Source: Subtercola sp. PAMC28395 (GTDB lineage Bacteria; Actinomycetota; Actinomycetes; Actinomycetales; Microbacteriaceae). Taken from it: DNA of 64,000 nucleotides. Where the stretch lies: assembly GCF_018889995.1 (NCBI RefSeq), contig NZ_CP076547.1, positions 2,728,001 to 2,792,000 on the forward strand, written 5' to 3'. The notes beneath the pieces are model-generated. The model was not told the origin of the DNA and ran no database searches. It saw nothing but the letters and a program-made list of their open reading frames with translations. Positions 46,448 through 56,374 of the stretch are shown here, one piece after another (the first letter of the stretch is position 1; each line of letters starts with the position of its first letter). Position numbers and translations under genes: made by a program.

Positions 46448-46485
46448 TTAAAGGTTCTGAAAACGTGTGTGCGGGAGCGCAGCGG

Positions 46486-47385
46486 CTAGCGGGACGGGGT
46501 CAGCGCGTCGGCGCCGCCCACGATCTCTGAGATCTGCTGGGTGATTTCCGACTGGCGAGCGTTGTTCGCCAGTCGCGTGTAGTCACGGATGAGCTTGTCT
46601 GCGTTGTCGCTTGCAGACTTCATGGCCCGCTGACGTGCAGCGTGCTCAGAAGCGGCGCTCTGCAACATGGCGTTGAAGATGCGGCTTTCGATGTAGACCG
46701 GGAGCAGGGCATCCAGAACATCACCGACATCGGGCTCGAACTCGTAGAGCGGCAGCACCTCATTGCTCGACGGGGCTTCCACGCCTTCGACGACCTCGAG
46801 TGGCAACAAGCGCACGACCTCAGGAACCTGCGAGACCATGCTCACAAAACGGTTGTAGACGATGTGGATCTCGTCGACGCCGCCCTCCGACGCATCCTTC
46901 AGAAAGATCTCGACAAGTGCGTCACCGATCTCCTTGGCGACCTCGAAGGTGGGCTGATCGGTGCCGCCGGTCCAGCTGTGTTCTGCAGGGCGCTTACGGA
47001 AGGCGAAGTAGGCCGCAGCCTTGCGGCCGACGATGAAATACGCGACCTCTTTGCCCTCACTGCGCAGCAGGCTGGCGAGCTGCTCGGATTCCTTCAGCAC
47101 GTTGGAGCTGAACGCACCGGCGAGGCCTCTGTCTGACGAGAACACCACGATGAGCGCGCGATCGATCTTGAGCGGCTCAGTCGTGAGAATGTGCTCGACA
47201 TTCGAGTACGTCGCGACAGCCGAAACCGCTCGCGTCACCGCACGGGCGTAGGGGCCGGATGCTGCCACCCGACTCTGCGCCTTCTGGATTCGTGACGCAG
47301 AGATCAGTTCCATCGCCCGGGTGATCTTCTTGGTCGTCTGGGCAGACTTGATCTTCTGTCGATAGACCCGGAGTTGAGCTGCCAT
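46486..47385 (-). CDS. atpG: F1Fo ATP synthase subunit gamma
   Basis: 299 residues, the rotating central shaft. The two terminal coiled-coil helices are visible ([20 protein letters not shown] at the start; [20 protein letters not shown] near the end), with [14 protein letters not shown] in the Rossmann-like part. It starts three bases after the atpA stop. Confidence 0.98.
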   Translation of the reverse strand: MAAQLRVYRQKIKSAQTTKKITRAMELISASRIQKAQSRVAASGPYARAVTRAVSAVATYSNVEHILTTEPLKIDRALIVVFSSDRGLAGAFSSNVLKESEQLASLLRSEGKEVAYFIVGRKAAAYFAFRKRPAEHSWTGGTDQPTFEVAKEIGDALVEIFLKDASEGGVDEIHIVYNRFVSMVSQVPEVVRLLPLEVVEGVEAPSSNEVLPLYEFEPDVGDVLDALLPVYIESRIFNAMLQSAASEHAARQRAMKSASDNADKLIRDYTRLANNARQSEITQQISEIVGGADALTPSR

Positions 47386-47388
47386 TAT

Positions 47389-49026
47389 CTATCGACGACC
47401 TTTGACGATCTTTTCCTGGTTGACGTCTTCTTTGGGCATCGCATCGAACTTCTCGCTGCCCACCGAAGCGAGCGGCTTGCCCTCACCCGTCTGGAACTCC
47501 TGCTTGAACTTGTCGACCCCTGACACCAGTGCCGCCGTGATGTCGTCAGACAGCACGTTGGTGTCGCGCAGCTTCGTCAACACATCGGTGTTGCGCGCGA
47601 AGTAGTCGAGCATCTCGCGCTCGAAGCGCAGGATGTCTTCGACGGGAACCTCATCGAGCTTGCCGTTCGTGCCGGCCCAGATCGAGACGACCTGCTCTTC
47701 GACGGGGTACGGGGAGTACTGGGGCTGCTTCAGGAGCTCGGTCAGTCGCGCACCGCGAGCCAGCTGGCGGCGGCTTGCAGCGTCGAGGTCAGAAGCGAAC
47801 ATCGCAAATGCCTCAAGTGAGCGGTACTGGGCGAGTTCGAGCTTCAGGGTACCTGAGACCTTCTTGATGCTCTTGACCTGGGCGTCACCACCGACCCGCG
47901 AGACCGAGATGCCCACGTCGACGGCGGGGCGCTGGTTGGCGTTGAACAAGTCGGACTGCAGGAAGATCTGGCCGTCGGTGATCGAGATCACGTTGGTCGG
48001 AATGTAGGCGGAGACATCGTTCGCCTTGGTCTCGATGATCGGGAGGCCCGTCATCGAACCGGCACCCAGCTCGTCGGAGAGCTTGGCACAACGCTCGAGC
48101 AGACGGGAGTGCAGGTAGAACACGTCACCGGGGTACGCCTCGCGTCCCGGCGGGCGACGAAGCAGCAGTGATACCGCGCGGTAGGCCTCGGCCTGCTTGG
48201 AGAGGTCATCGAAGATGATGAGAACGTGCTTGCTGTCGTACATCCAGTGCTGGCCGATGGCCGAGCCGGTGTAGGGAGCCAGGTACTTGAAGCCGGCGGG
48301 GTCTGACGCGGGAGACGCGACGATGGTGGTGTACTCCATCGCTCCGGCGTCTTCGAGGGCACCCTTCACCGAAGCGATGGTGGAGCCCTTCTGGCCGATC
48401 GCGACGTAGATGCAACGCACCTGCTTGTTCGTGTCGCCCGACTCCCAGTTCGCCTTCTGGTTGATGATCGTGTCGATCGCGATGGCCGTCTTACCGGTCT
48501 GGCGGTCACCGATGATCAGCTGGCGCTGGCCACGGCCGATCGGGATCATGGCGTCGATAGCCTTTATGCCGGTCTGCATCGGCTCGTGAACGCTCTTGCG
48601 CTGCATCACACCGGGAGCCTGAAGTTCGAGGGCACGACGAGCCGTGGCCTTGATCTCACCGAGACCGTCGATCGGGTTGCCGAGCGGGTCGACGACGCGA
48701 CCGAGGTAGGCGTCTCCGACGGGCACGGAGAGCACCTCACCGGTGCGCTGCACCTGCATGCCCTCGACGATCCCGCTGAACTCACCCAGAACGATGACGC
48801 CGATCTCATCCTGCTCGAGGTTCTGGGCAAGGCCCAGGGTGCCGTCGGCGAAGGTGATGAGTTCGTTCGCCATGACGCCGGGCAGTCCCTGCACGTGGGC
48901 GATACCGTCAGCGGCATCGATGACGTAACCGACCTCGACCGCGCTGGCCGCAGTTGGCTCGTATGACTTGACGAAATCCTGAAGAGCGTTACGGATCTCA
49001 TCCGGGCTGATCGTAAGTTCTGCCAT
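47389..49026 (-). CDS. atpA: F1Fo ATP synthase subunit alpha
   Basis: 545 residues. The nucleotide-binding GDRQTGKTA (Lys179) and the [20 protein letters not shown] segment mark the alpha subunit. A C-terminal extension of about 35 residues beyond the E. coli end ([15 protein letters not shown]) is typical of actinobacteria. It is preceded by a 105-base gap from atpH that holds two hairpins. Confidence 0.98.
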   Translation of the reverse strand: MAELTISPDEIRNALQDFVKSYEPTAASAVEVGYVIDAADGIAHVQGLPGVMANELITFADGTLGLAQNLEQDEIGVIVLGEFSGIVEGMQVQRTGEVLSVPVGDAYLGRVVDPLGNPIDGLGEIKATARRALELQAPGVMQRKSVHEPMQTGIKAIDAMIPIGRGQRQLIIGDRQTGKTAIAIDTIINQKANWESGDTNKQVRCIYVAIGQKGSTIASVKGALEDAGAMEYTTIVASPASDPAGFKYLAPYTGSAIGQHWMYDSKHVLIIFDDLSKQAEAYRAVSLLLRRPPGREAYPGDVFYLHSRLLERCAKLSDELGAGSMTGLPIIETKANDVSAYIPTNVISITDGQIFLQSDLFNANQRPAVDVGISVSRVGGDAQVKSIKKVSGTLKLELAQYRSLEAFAMFASDLDAASRRQLARGARLTELLKQPQYSPYPVEEQVVSIWAGTNGKLDEVPVEDILRFEREMLDYFARNTDVLTKLRDTNVLSDDITAALVSGVDKFKQEFQTGEGKPLASVGSEKFDAMPKEDVNQEKIVKGRR

Positions 49027-49062
49027 TGCCTATCCTTTGAGTTTGGGTGAAGCGTGTTCCGT

Positions 49063-49129
49063 GAGGCCAGAAGCCTCTGAGTGTGAAAATCTGTGGGTGG
49101 TTCCCGAGCCGCCGTGGCGTGGGGGAACC
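49063..49129 (-). other. Two hairpins in the atpH-atpA gap
   Basis: GAGGC/GCCTC (49063-49067 and 49073-49077, five-base loop) lies 37 bases before the atpA start. GGTTCCC/GGGAACC (49099-49105 and 49123-49129) lies just after the atpH stop, with a smaller hairpin in its loop. They may tune translation or stability between the peripheral-stalk genes and the F1 genes, which are needed at higher copy. Confidence 0.5.
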
Positions 49130-49131
49130 GG

Positions 49132-49932
49132 TCAGCTGGCCAGCTTCTGTCGAAGTTCGCTCAGGCGAGACTCGATGCTGCCGTCGATGACATCGTCACC
49201 GACCTGCACCCGGAGCCCACCGAGAACGGTTGGATCGACGATCTGGTTGATGGTCAGCTGGCGGCCGTAGAGGCGGCCGAGCGACGCCCGGAGGCGATCC
49301 AATTGCTCAGCTGCTATCGGCGAAGCAAGCGTGACGGTTGCAATCGACTGGTTCTTCGCGTCGGCCACGATGGTTGAAGCGTTGCGCAACAGTTCCGCGA
49401 TGCGGCGGCCACGGGGCTGCTGCACGAGGTGCCGAACGATCACCAGTGTCTGTTCGGATGCCTTGCCGGTGAGTAGAGCATCGACCAGCGCAACCTTTGC
49501 CGCAGGCGAACCGAGTGAGGTGCCGATGGCGAGTTCGAGCTCGGAGTCGGAGGAGACCGCTTCGCCGAATTCGAACAGCTCGCTCTCGATCGACACCGAG
49601 GCGGGAGCCGAAGCAGCAACAACCCGGAGGCCGATCTCCTCGATTCCCGCGAGAAGCTCATCGGAGTTCGACCAGCGGGCCGATGCGATCGCCGTCAGCA
49701 GTGACAGGGCGTCGGCACCGAGACCGGCCTGGAAGACACCCTTCACGAGGGCCGACTTCTGCGACGAATCCGTCGACGGGTCGCCGAGCAGTGAACGGAA
49801 CTGCGCGGACTCCCCGATGATGCGGCCTGCTGCGAAGAGGTCTTCGCCGGTCGAGACCGTCAGCGCCGAAGCCGGAAGACTGGCGAGAGCCTTCTTCGAT
49901 GACGCGAGAGCTTCTCTGGTTGCGCTACCCAT
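49132..49932 (-). CDS. atpH: F1Fo ATP synthase subunit delta
   Basis: 266 residues, longer than the 177-residue E. coli subunit because of an extended N-terminal helical domain, as in other actinobacteria. The C-terminal family signature is GLRVQVGDDVIDGSIESRL. It links F1 to the peripheral stalk. It is not fused to a b subunit, unlike in mycobacteria. It starts two bases after the atpF stop. Confidence 0.95.
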   Translation of the reverse strand: MGSATREALASSKKALASLPASALTVSTGEDLFAAGRIIGESAQFRSLLGDPSTDSSQKSALVKGVFQAGLGADALSLLTAIASARWSNSDELLAGIEEIGLRVVAASAPASVSIESELFEFGEAVSSDSELELAIGTSLGSPAAKVALVDALLTGKASEQTLVIVRHLVQQPRGRRIAELLRNASTIVADAKNQSIATVTLASPIAAEQLDRLRASLGRLYGRQLTINQIVDPTVLGGLRVQVGDDVIDGSIESRLSELRQKLAS

Positions 49933-49934
49933 GA

Positions 49935-50486
49935 CTACGCCTTCGTCTCGCTGGCTTCGAGGTCAGCCAGGAAGCGGTCGACGATCGCTGCGGAACGCTT
50001 GTCATCGCTGAGGCTCTCACCGATCACGCCGGAGGCGAGGTCGATGGCAAGCGAACCGACTTCGGAGCGCAGGGAGACGACGGCGGCCTGGCGGTCGGCT
50101 TCGATCTGCACCTGTGCGTTCGACGCGATGCGTGCGGCTTCGGCCGTGGCCTGCTCCTTGAGTTCAGCGAGGATACGCTGGCCGTCGGTGCGGGCCTGGT
50201 CCCGGATGGAACCGGCTTCGACGCGGGCATCGGCAAGCTGGGCCGTGTACTGGGCGAGCATGGCTTCTGCTTCGCGTTGTGCCACGTCGGCCTTCTCGAT
50301 GTTGCCTTCGATGGCTTCGCCACGCTCGTCGAGGAGCTTCTTCATGCGTGGCAGGATCGCACGCCAGAAGAAGACCAGCAGTACGACGAAGCACACCGCG
50401 CCCCAGACGAGGTCTGGGGTCTCGGGCAAAATCGGGTTGTGCGTTGGCTCAGCAGCCAGGACTGCGTTTGTGATGGCACTCATCAT
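49935..50486 (-). CDS. atpF: F1Fo ATP synthase subunit b
   Basis: 183 residues: one N-terminal membrane helix (VWGAVCFVVLLVFFWRAILP) followed by a long charged coiled coil rich in Ala, Glu and Gln that forms the peripheral stalk. A single b-type gene is present, with no b' copy. It is 44 bases downstream of atpE. Confidence 0.96.
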   Translation of the reverse strand: MMSAITNAVLAAEPTHNPILPETPDLVWGAVCFVVLLVFFWRAILPRMKKLLDERGEAIEGNIEKADVAQREAEAMLAQYTAQLADARVEAGSIRDQARTDGQRILAELKEQATAEAARIASNAQVQIEADRQAAVVSLRSEVGSLAIDLASGVIGESLSDDKRSAAIVDRFLADLEASETKA

Positions 50487-50530
50487 TTCGCCTCCTTTCT
50501 AACTCGTCTAAATCGAATTCTGATCGGGGC

Positions 50531-50854
<324 letters not shown>

Positions 50855-50903
50855 TCAAAAACTGGTGTGTTGCGAAAAGCTGAGGGACGGTGCCTTCTGC
50901 GTC

Positions 50904-50925
50904 GGTACCCGCTTGGTCGGGTGCC
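50904..50925 (-). other. Hairpin directly after the atpB stop
   Basis: GGTACCCG (50904-50911) and CGGGTGCC (50918-50925) form an eight-base stem (one G-T wobble) with a six-base loop that touches the atpB stop codon. A second small hairpin, CCCGGC/GCCGGG, lies at 50790-50805, 25 bases before atpE. No U-run follows. The 160-base atpB-atpE gap may raise atpE translation or stability, since c is needed in many copies. Confidence 0.55.
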
Positions 50926-51806
50926 TAGTGCTCGTCAGCCAGCGCGAGCTGGATGTAGACGCCGGTCAGAAGCGCGAAGACGTATGCCTGCAGCACCGCG
51001 ACCAGAATCTCGAACAGCGTGAAGACGAAGCCGAACGCGAGCGTGCCGATGCCGAACAAGGAATACCAGCCGCCAGCGGTGAAGAGGAAGAACGACGTAG
51101 CCGAGAAGAACAACACCAGCAAGAGGTGGCCGACAACCATGTTCATGAGAAGTCGGAGAGTCAGCGTCACCGGCCGGAGGATGAACGTCGAGACGAACTC
51201 GATCGGCGCGACGATGATGTAGAGCGGCAGCGGCACACCTGGCGGGAAGAGCGCGTTCTTGAAGAACGCCCCAGGATGCTTTCGGAGTCCGGCGTAGATG
51301 AAGCAGATGTACGACACCAGTGCCAGCACGATCGGAACACCGATGACCGAGGTACCCGCGATGTTGAGCACCGGGATGATTCCTGTCAGGTTGAAGAACA
51401 GGATCATGAAGAACATCGTGGTCAGTACCGGCAGGAACCGCCGGCCGTCTTTCTTGCCGAGCAGGTCTTCAGCGATGTTGACCCGAACGAAGTCGAGCCC
51501 CATCTCAACGAGGCTCTGGAAACGGCCCGGCACGATCTTCATCTTGCGCGTGCCGATCCAGAAGATCAGGACAATGGCTGCCACCGCGATGAATCTGATG
51601 ACCATGATCCTGTTGATCTCGAACGGAGTACCCGCGAAGAGAAGGACCTGGGGAAAAAATTCATTGATGGAGGGACCCGTAAAGCCACCTTCATCGGTTG
51701 CTAACGGGGCTAGCAGGTTTACAGCGTTAGATATCAGCGCTTTCTCCTGTATCGGGGCGTGGAGCTCGGCTCTCGCGTCGACGAATAGTGTGGGATTGCT
51801 GCGCAC
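50925..51806 (-). CDS. atpB: F1Fo ATP synthase subunit a
   Basis: Up to 293 residues, the proton-channel subunit with about six membrane helices. The essential arginine is in TLTLRLLMNMVVGHLLL; GRFQSLVEMGLDFVR and GKKDGRRFLPVL are family segments. The start is uncertain. The only upstream canonical start is GTG 51806, with no ribosome site, and it adds 23 non-conserved residues. A strong AGGAG lies six bases before an in-frame CTG at 51737, which would give 270 residues, close to family length. The coordinates give the longest reading. Confidence 0.93.
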   Translation of the reverse strand: MRSNPTLFVDARAELHAPIQEKALISNAVNLLAPLATDEGGFTGPSINEFFPQVLLFAGTPFEINRIMVIRFIAVAAIVLIFWIGTRKMKIVPGRFQSLVEMGLDFVRVNIAEDLLGKKDGRRFLPVLTTMFFMILFFNLTGIIPVLNIAGTSVIGVPIVLALVSYICFIYAGLRKHPGAFFKNALFPPGVPLPLYIIVAPIEFVSTFILRPVTLTLRLLMNMVVGHLLLVLFFSATSFFLFTAGGWYSLFGIGTLAFGFVFTLFEILVAVLQAYVFALLTGVYIQLALADEH

Positions 51807-52050
51807 AGGCGATGAACAAGTGCTGTGCAGTTGAGAAGCACAGCTCGAGACCCAGCCGGGGCAGCGGAACGAACAATTTAGACTCTATCAAGCTTTCGGC
51901 CTGCTGGACGAACAGAAGTGCCCGAAAAACCGGAGAAGTGTACGAATTTCGCACGTATTTCGACGTTCTGTAGAAGTTGGGTGGCGATCGGCACTCTGTG
52001 AGGGTTCACAGCAACCGTGCCCGAGCGTCGCAGCAGCGTCGGGGGCAGCG

Positions 52051-52560
52051 TCAGGGCAGCTTCGCGTCGCTTGCATACGGCATACGGGAACGTGCAACGA
52101 CGACCACATCGACGACGAGAGTGCCGATCACACCGATGATCAGGCAGGTGAAAAGAATTCCGTTGTTCGTCCACGGCTGGTTGCGAAGCAGGAGGGCCGC
52201 AATGATGAAGAGAACAAACTTGAGCAACCAGGCCCCGAGCACGATGGCGAAGAACAGCGTGGTGAACAACGGAGATGCGTAATAGCGGTTGGCGATGAGG
52301 ATGCTCGTGGCCGTGATTGCGAGAAAGACGAACGCCATGGCCGCACCGATCACAGCGCTCACCACGCCGACCCATCCGTCGAGGAAGTACCCGACCACTC
52401 CTCCGACGACAACGAGCACAACAGTGAGGAGCGCTGCTACCCGCAGCGCTCTCATCAGAATCGGGGTCGAACTCAGCGTCGCTCCGGTATTCACGACCGC
52501 AGCGCTCGGATTGGGGCTCGACGTGTCGTCATCGGGCAGGGCGTGGTGATCTTCTGACAC
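52051..52560 (-). CDS. AtpI-like small membrane protein
   Basis: 169 residues with a polar N-terminus of about 35 residues and four membrane helices (ALRVAALLTVVLVVVGGVVG, VISAVIG-like, and two more). Position upstream of atpB and this topology are those of AtpI, a proposed c-ring assembly factor or Mg2+ carrier. Sequence similarity in this group is weak, so the name rests mainly on context. The 244 bases to atpB hold a promoter-like A+T-rich area but no gene that I can support. Confidence 0.72.
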   Translation of the reverse strand: MSEDHHALPDDDTSSPNPSAAVVNTGATLSSTPILMRALRVAALLTVVLVVVGGVVGYFLDGWVGVVSAVIGAAMAFVFLAITATSILIANRYYASPLFTTLFFAIVLGAWLLKFVLFIIAALLLRNQPWTNNGILFTCLIIGVIGTLVVDVVVVARSRMPYASDAKLP

Positions 52561-52563
52561 GGT

Positions 52564-53757
52564 TCACACGTCTCTTTCATCGCTGGCCTGATCCAGGGGA
52601 TCAAGCACAGCACCTTCGGTTGAAATGATGCTCGATGCGGGTGCGAGCTGCACAGTCGCCTCGAGTGCCTTGCGACGCGTGAGCGGCGCAAGGGTGAGCA
52701 CAGTGCAGAGGATCATCCCGACGCCCAGGAAGATGAACGCCAGCCAGTACGGGTTCAGAATGAAGAACAACAGGCAGCCGATCGAGGCGACCGCCGTCCA
52801 GGCGTAGAAGATCAGCACAGCGTGGAATTTCGAATGACCCATGTCGAGCAGTCGATGGTGAAGATGCTGCCGGTCCGCGCTGAACGGGCTCTTGCCCGCA
52901 CGGAGGCGACGGATGACTGCGAGGCTGAAGTCGAGCAGCGGGAGTATGAGAATCGCGAACGGCAACAGGATCGGGATGAACGCCGGCAGCAGCTGCGACC
53001 GGCCGAGCGGGGTCGGGTCGATCTGCCCGGTGACCGCGATCGCACTCGTCGCCATCAGCAGGCCGACCAGCATCGATCCTGCGTCGCCCATGAAGAGCTT
53101 CGCCGGGTGCCAGTTCAGCGGCAGGAAGCCGATGCACGCGCCGATCAGCACAGCCGTGATGAGCGACGCAAGGTTGAAGTAGTCGGTGGGCGAGGTCAGC
53201 TTGGTGAGCATGTAACTGTAGAAGAAGAACACGCTGTTCGCGATGATGGCAACTCCGGCCACCAGACCGTCAAGGCCGTCGATGAAGTTGATCGCGTTCA
53301 TCACCAGCACCACTGCGAGCACCGTGATGAGCAGCGACATTCCACTCGACCCGATCGTTCGCCCGCCGATCGGCAGCGACACGATCTGCACTCCCTGCCA
53401 CGCCAGCAGCAGTGCGGCCACGATCTGGCCGGCGAGCTTGGTGAACCAGTCGAGATCCCAGATGTCATCGGCCACGCCGATCAGCACCACGATGAGTGCA
53501 GCCCCGAGGATGGCGAGGATGGGCCCGGGGTTCGCGAAGACCAAACCGAACCAGCTCACCTGGGAGGCGATGGCGACGGCGACGACGATTCCGAAGAACA
53601 TGGCTACCCCACCCAGGCGCGGCGTGGGGCGCGTGTGTACATCACGCTCGCGGATGGATGGGTAGAGCCGATACTTCGTACTGAGTTTGTAGACCAGAAT
53701 GGCCAACCCGAAGGTGACGATGGCCGAAACGGCCCCGATCAGCAGATAGAAACGCAC
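52564..53757 (-). CDS. Undecaprenyl-phosphate N-acetylaminosugar-1-P transferase (WecA/TagO/Rfe type)
   Basis: 397 residues, about eleven membrane helices. Catalytic Asp pairs are in VLIGVADDIWDLDW and NFIDGLDGLVAG, and the sugar-recognition loop is ADRQHLHHRLLDMGHS. It moves GlcNAc-1-P (or a similar sugar-P) to undecaprenyl phosphate, the first step of wall teichoic, teichuronic or other wall glycan synthesis. Its position between tsaC and the atp operon is widely kept in actinobacteria. MraY is excluded by the loop sequence. Confidence 0.92.
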   Translation of the reverse strand: MRFYLLIGAVSAIVTFGLAILVYKLSTKYRLYPSIRERDVHTRPTPRLGGVAMFFGIVVAVAIASQVSWFGLVFANPGPILAILGAALIVVLIGVADDIWDLDWFTKLAGQIVAALLLAWQGVQIVSLPIGGRTIGSSGMSLLITVLAVVLVMNAINFIDGLDGLVAGVAIIANSVFFFYSYMLTKLTSPTDYFNLASLITAVLIGACIGFLPLNWHPAKLFMGDAGSMLVGLLMATSAIAVTGQIDPTPLGRSQLLPAFIPILLPFAILILPLLDFSLAVIRRLRAGKSPFSADRQHLHHRLLDMGHSKFHAVLIFYAWTAVASIGCLLFFILNPYWLAFIFLGVGMILCTVLTLAPLTRRKALEATVQLAPASSIISTEGAVLDPLDQASDERDV

Positions 53758-53759
53758 AG

Positions 53760-54434
53760 TTAGCCGGCCGGCCCGTCTGTCGCCAGTACATCGCCGATTT
53801 CGTCACGGAGCTGTTCTTCAGTGATGGCCCCGCGCCTGATGATCCTGATGTGATCCGGTTCGGTGGCATCGAGAATTGTCGACGCGACACCTGCTGGCGC
53901 AGTCGACCCGGGATGCCCGAGGCTGAGGTAGACCGCGACGCTGTCGCCGAGCATCCGTTCGGCGTCTTCGGCCGTCAGCGCGGCGGGCTCGCCCGTCAGG
54001 TTCGCGGAGGACACCGCCAGCGGACCCGTCTCTTCGAGGAGCTCGAGTGCGATCGGGTCGGAAGGAATGCGCAGGGCCACGGTGCCCGCGGTCTCGCCCA
54101 GGTCCCACACCAGAGAATTGCGGGCTGCAACGACGACGGTGAGGCCGCCGGGCCAGAACTTCTGGGTGAGTACACGGACCGGTTCGCTCACCGACTCGGC
54201 AAGGGCGTCGAGGGTGCGCAGATTCGGAATGAGAACGGGCGGCGGTGACTGCCGGGTTCGGCCCTTCGCATCGAGCAGGCGCTGCACGGCCTCGGGATTG
54301 AAGGCGTCGGCCGCGAGGCCGTAGACGGTGTCGGTCGGGATCACCACGAGTTCGCCGCGGGCAATCGCCGCCCGGGCGAGTCGCATGCCCGTCAGTAGTT
54401 CGGTCGGAACCGTGCAGTCGTAGATGGCAGCCAT
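53760..54434 (-). CDS. tsaC: L-threonylcarbamoyladenylate synthase
   Basis: 224 residues of the Sua5/YrdC/YwlC family, which makes threonylcarbamoyl-AMP for the t6A37 tRNA modification. Family segments are ELVVIPTDTVYGLAADAF, KGRTRQSPPPVLI and PLAVSSANLTGEPA. ATG 54434 is chosen since the protein aligns from there; the open frame continues upstream without similarity. prmC is only 1 kb away; that neighbourhood is common in actinobacteria. Confidence 0.93.
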   Translation of the reverse strand: MAAIYDCTVPTELLTGMRLARAAIARGELVVIPTDTVYGLAADAFNPEAVQRLLDAKGRTRQSPPPVLIPNLRTLDALAESVSEPVRVLTQKFWPGGLTVVVAARNSLVWDLGETAGTVALRIPSDPIALELLEETGPLAVSSANLTGEPAALTAEDAERMLGDSVAVYLSLGHPGSTAPAGVASTILDATEPDHIRIIRRGAITEEQLRDEIGDVLATDGPAG

Positions 54435-54517
54435 ATCGGTTGCAATGATAGCTTGACGCCGACTGCGGCTCCTGAACCCGCGCCGCTGGATGGCCCGGCG
54501 GCTGGAATACTGTACTG

Positions 54518-55141
54518 GTGGATCTCTACCTCTTCGACTTCGACCAGACCCTCTACGCCTACGATTTTCACAAGCGGTTGCCGGCTCTCGCTGAGCTGAC
54601 GAACTGCACGCAGTACCACCTCGCCAAGTCGTGGTGGGTTGCGGGGCATGAAGAGCGCGCGGACCGTGGCGAGTACGCGACGGTCGACGCCTACCTCGAA
54701 GCGTGGGGAGAGGCGACGGGAACCGTTCTGACGCTGAAGGCGTGGCAACAGTCGCGTGGAGCCGCCATGACGCGCAGCGACAGTGCGGTGGATGCCCTGC
54801 GGTACGCCACCACGCTGGGCACCGCATCGCTGCTGTCGAACAACAACATCCTCTTTCGCACCTCACTGCCGGTTCTTGCGCCCGACGTCGCCGACATTCT
54901 CGGCGACCACGACCTCGTGTCCGCAGACCTCGGCGTGACGAAGCCGAACCCGCACATCTTCGAGCTCGCCCTCGAACGCTTCGGCGCGGCACCCGCAGAT
55001 GCTCTCTTCCTCGACGACAACGCCCGGAATGTCTCTGCTGCCCAGAACTTCGGAATTCACGCCTTCCAGGTTCCCTCGGTCGACCACGTGCCCGACGGAG
55101 CCGCGATGCGTGCGGCGATCGACGCCTTCGCCGCACGCTGA
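54518..55141 (+). CDS. HAD-superfamily hydrolase (pyrimidine 5'-nucleotidase-like)
   Basis: 207 residues. HAD motif I is LFDFDQTLY (nucleophile Asp7, Asp9), motif II ASLLSNNN, motif III Lys in GVTKPNPHIFE, and motif IV LFLDDNARNV. The all-helical cap lies between motifs I and II. Family members hydrolyse small phosphates such as nucleotides or sugar phosphates; the substrate is unknown. GTG start. It is the only plus-strand gene between 43.9 kb and the window end and converges with prmC. Confidence 0.85.
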   Translation: MDLYLFDFDQTLYAYDFHKRLPALAELTNCTQYHLAKSWWVAGHEERADRGEYATVDAYLEAWGEATGTVLTLKAWQQSRGAAMTRSDSAVDALRYATTLGTASLLSNNNILFRTSLPVLAPDVADILGDHDLVSADLGVTKPNPHIFELALERFGAAPADALFLDDNARNVSAAQNFGIHAFQVPSVDHVPDGAAMRAAIDAFAAR

Positions 55142-55173
55142 TTCACGCTGAATCGCACTCCGGCACTCCACGT

Positions 55174-55248
55174 CGTCCACTCGTTCGTCCACACGGCTTG
55201 GCGCGTGCAGAGTGCACATACCCCCGCGTCTGGACGAACGAGTGGACG
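55174..55248. repeat. Inverted repeat, 22-bp arms, 31-nt loop
   Basis: Arms 55174-55195 and 55227-55248 pair at 21 of 22 positions. The element starts 33 bases after the HAD gene stop. It is the first of two long inverted repeats in the 296-base convergent gap between the HAD gene and prmC. Confidence 0.88.
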
Positions 55249-55267
55249 CGCTGACGGCGCGAGGCCC

Positions 55268-55327
55268 GTTGGGTGCGGCCGAACGTCCCTAAGATGCCGA
55301 TTTTCGGGCCGTTTGGCCGCACCCAGC
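55268..55327. repeat. Inverted repeat, 18-bp arms, 24-nt loop
   Basis: Arms 55268-55285 and 55310-55327 pair at 16 of 18 positions; both exceptions can form G-U pairs in RNA. It follows the preceding repeat by 19 bases. The two have different arm sequences but similar geometry. Confidence 0.85.
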
Positions 55328-55374
55328 AATCCCCGCGGGTAGTCAGCGGGCGAGCAGTGGTCGGTAGAGCACGC

Positions 55375-55451
55375 TCAGCGGAGCGACAGGTCAGCGGAGC
55401 GACGGGTCAGCGGAACGCGACAGGTGGGTGGTGAGGGTCAGCGGAGCGCGG
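55375..55451. repeat. Tandem 16-18-bp repeats ending in the prmC stop region
   Basis: Units TCAGCGGAGCGACAGG (55375-55390), TCAGCGGAGCGACGGG (55391-55406) and a variant of 18 bases (55407-55424) run in tandem. After 13 bases a partial copy (55438-55451) contains the stop codon and last codons of prmC (minus strand). Confidence 0.85.
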
Positions 55452-56292
55452 TGGTGGCGCGGTCGCGCCCTGTGAGGTCACGGTGGGTCGCGGTTGCGTT
55501 CCACCCGTCGGCTGCGAGTAGCGTGCGGATCTCCGCCCCCTGCAGTTCACCGTGCTCGATGACGAGCGCTCCCCCGGCCCTCAGCAGTCGCCGGGCCGTT
55601 TGCGAAACGGAACGCACGACGTCCAGTCCGTCTTCGCCTCCGTAGAGCGCGTGCTCCGGGTCGAACAGACGCACCTCAGGGTCGCGGGGAATCGCGCCAG
55701 CCGGAATGTACGGCGGGTTCGAGACGACCACCGACACGAGCCCGTCGAGCTCAGGCAGGGCGACAGCAAGGTCGATGAAGACGAGGCGGGCATTCCGGGC
55801 ATCCACTGCCGCGAAGTTCTGCTTCGCCCAGATGAACGCGGGAGACGAGTTCTCGACGGCAACCACGCGAGCGTGCGGCACTTCGGTCGCAAGTGACAAG
55901 GCGATCGCGCCACTACCGGTACCCAGATCGACGGCCAGCGGCGATTCATCTGCCATCGATCGAAGTGAGTCGATCGCGAGGCCGGCGACGAATTCGGTCT
56001 CGGGGCGAGGCACGAAGACGCCGGGTCCGACCGCGAGTTCGAGTGAGCGGAAGCCCGTCGTGCCGGTGATGTGCTGCAGGGGCTCACGTGCGGCCCGGCG
56101 CTCGATGACCTCGGCGATCGCCACGGCATCCTCGGGGCCGACGGGCACGTCAGTGTAGGTGAACGCCTGGATCTGGCCTCGCGAAGCGCCCAGAACGTGG
56201 CCCAGCAGAAGGGTGGCGTCGACTTCGGGGTCGGGCACACCAGCCCGCGACAAAACCGCCGTCGCATGCTCGAGCAGCACGCGAACGGTCAT
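55438..56292 (-). CDS. prmC: Peptide chain release factor N5-glutamine methyltransferase
   Basis: PrmC methylates the GGQ glutamine of release factors. 284 residues from ATG 56292. An N-terminal helical domain is followed by a SAM-binding fold with VDLGTGSGAIALSLA and the catalytic NPPY (from Asn192). It is 82 bases downstream of prfA, its substrate, on the same strand. A GTG at 56319 preceded by GAGGG is an alternative start. Confidence 0.94.
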   Translation of the reverse strand: MTVRVLLEHATAVLSRAGVPDPEVDATLLLGHVLGASRGQIQAFTYTDVPVGPEDAVAIAEVIERRAAREPLQHITGTTGFRSLELAVGPGVFVPRPETEFVAGLAIDSLRSMADESPLAVDLGTGSGAIALSLATEVPHARVVAVENSSPAFIWAKQNFAAVDARNARLVFIDLAVALPELDGLVSVVVSNPPYIPAGAIPRDPEVRLFDPEHALYGGEDGLDVVRSVSQTARRLLRAGGALVIEHGELQGAEIRTLLAADGWNATATHRDLTGRDRATTALR

Positions 56293-56374
56293 TGGCCTGT
56301 CGGTCTGGATGATCGTCACCAGTCCCTCGCAGGTGCCCGTAGTACGCCGGCACCTGTCGCGTTCGTTGCAGTGC

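Noticed and set aside
51807..52050. Small open frames in the atpB-AtpI gap
   Set aside because: No ribosome site, no family resemblance and biased composition; more likely the promoter or leader of atpB.
55375..55451. Tandem 16-18-mers considered as a replication origin or iteron set
   Set aside because: No dnaA, parAB or A+T-rich unwinding region is nearby; the repeats overlap the end of prmC.
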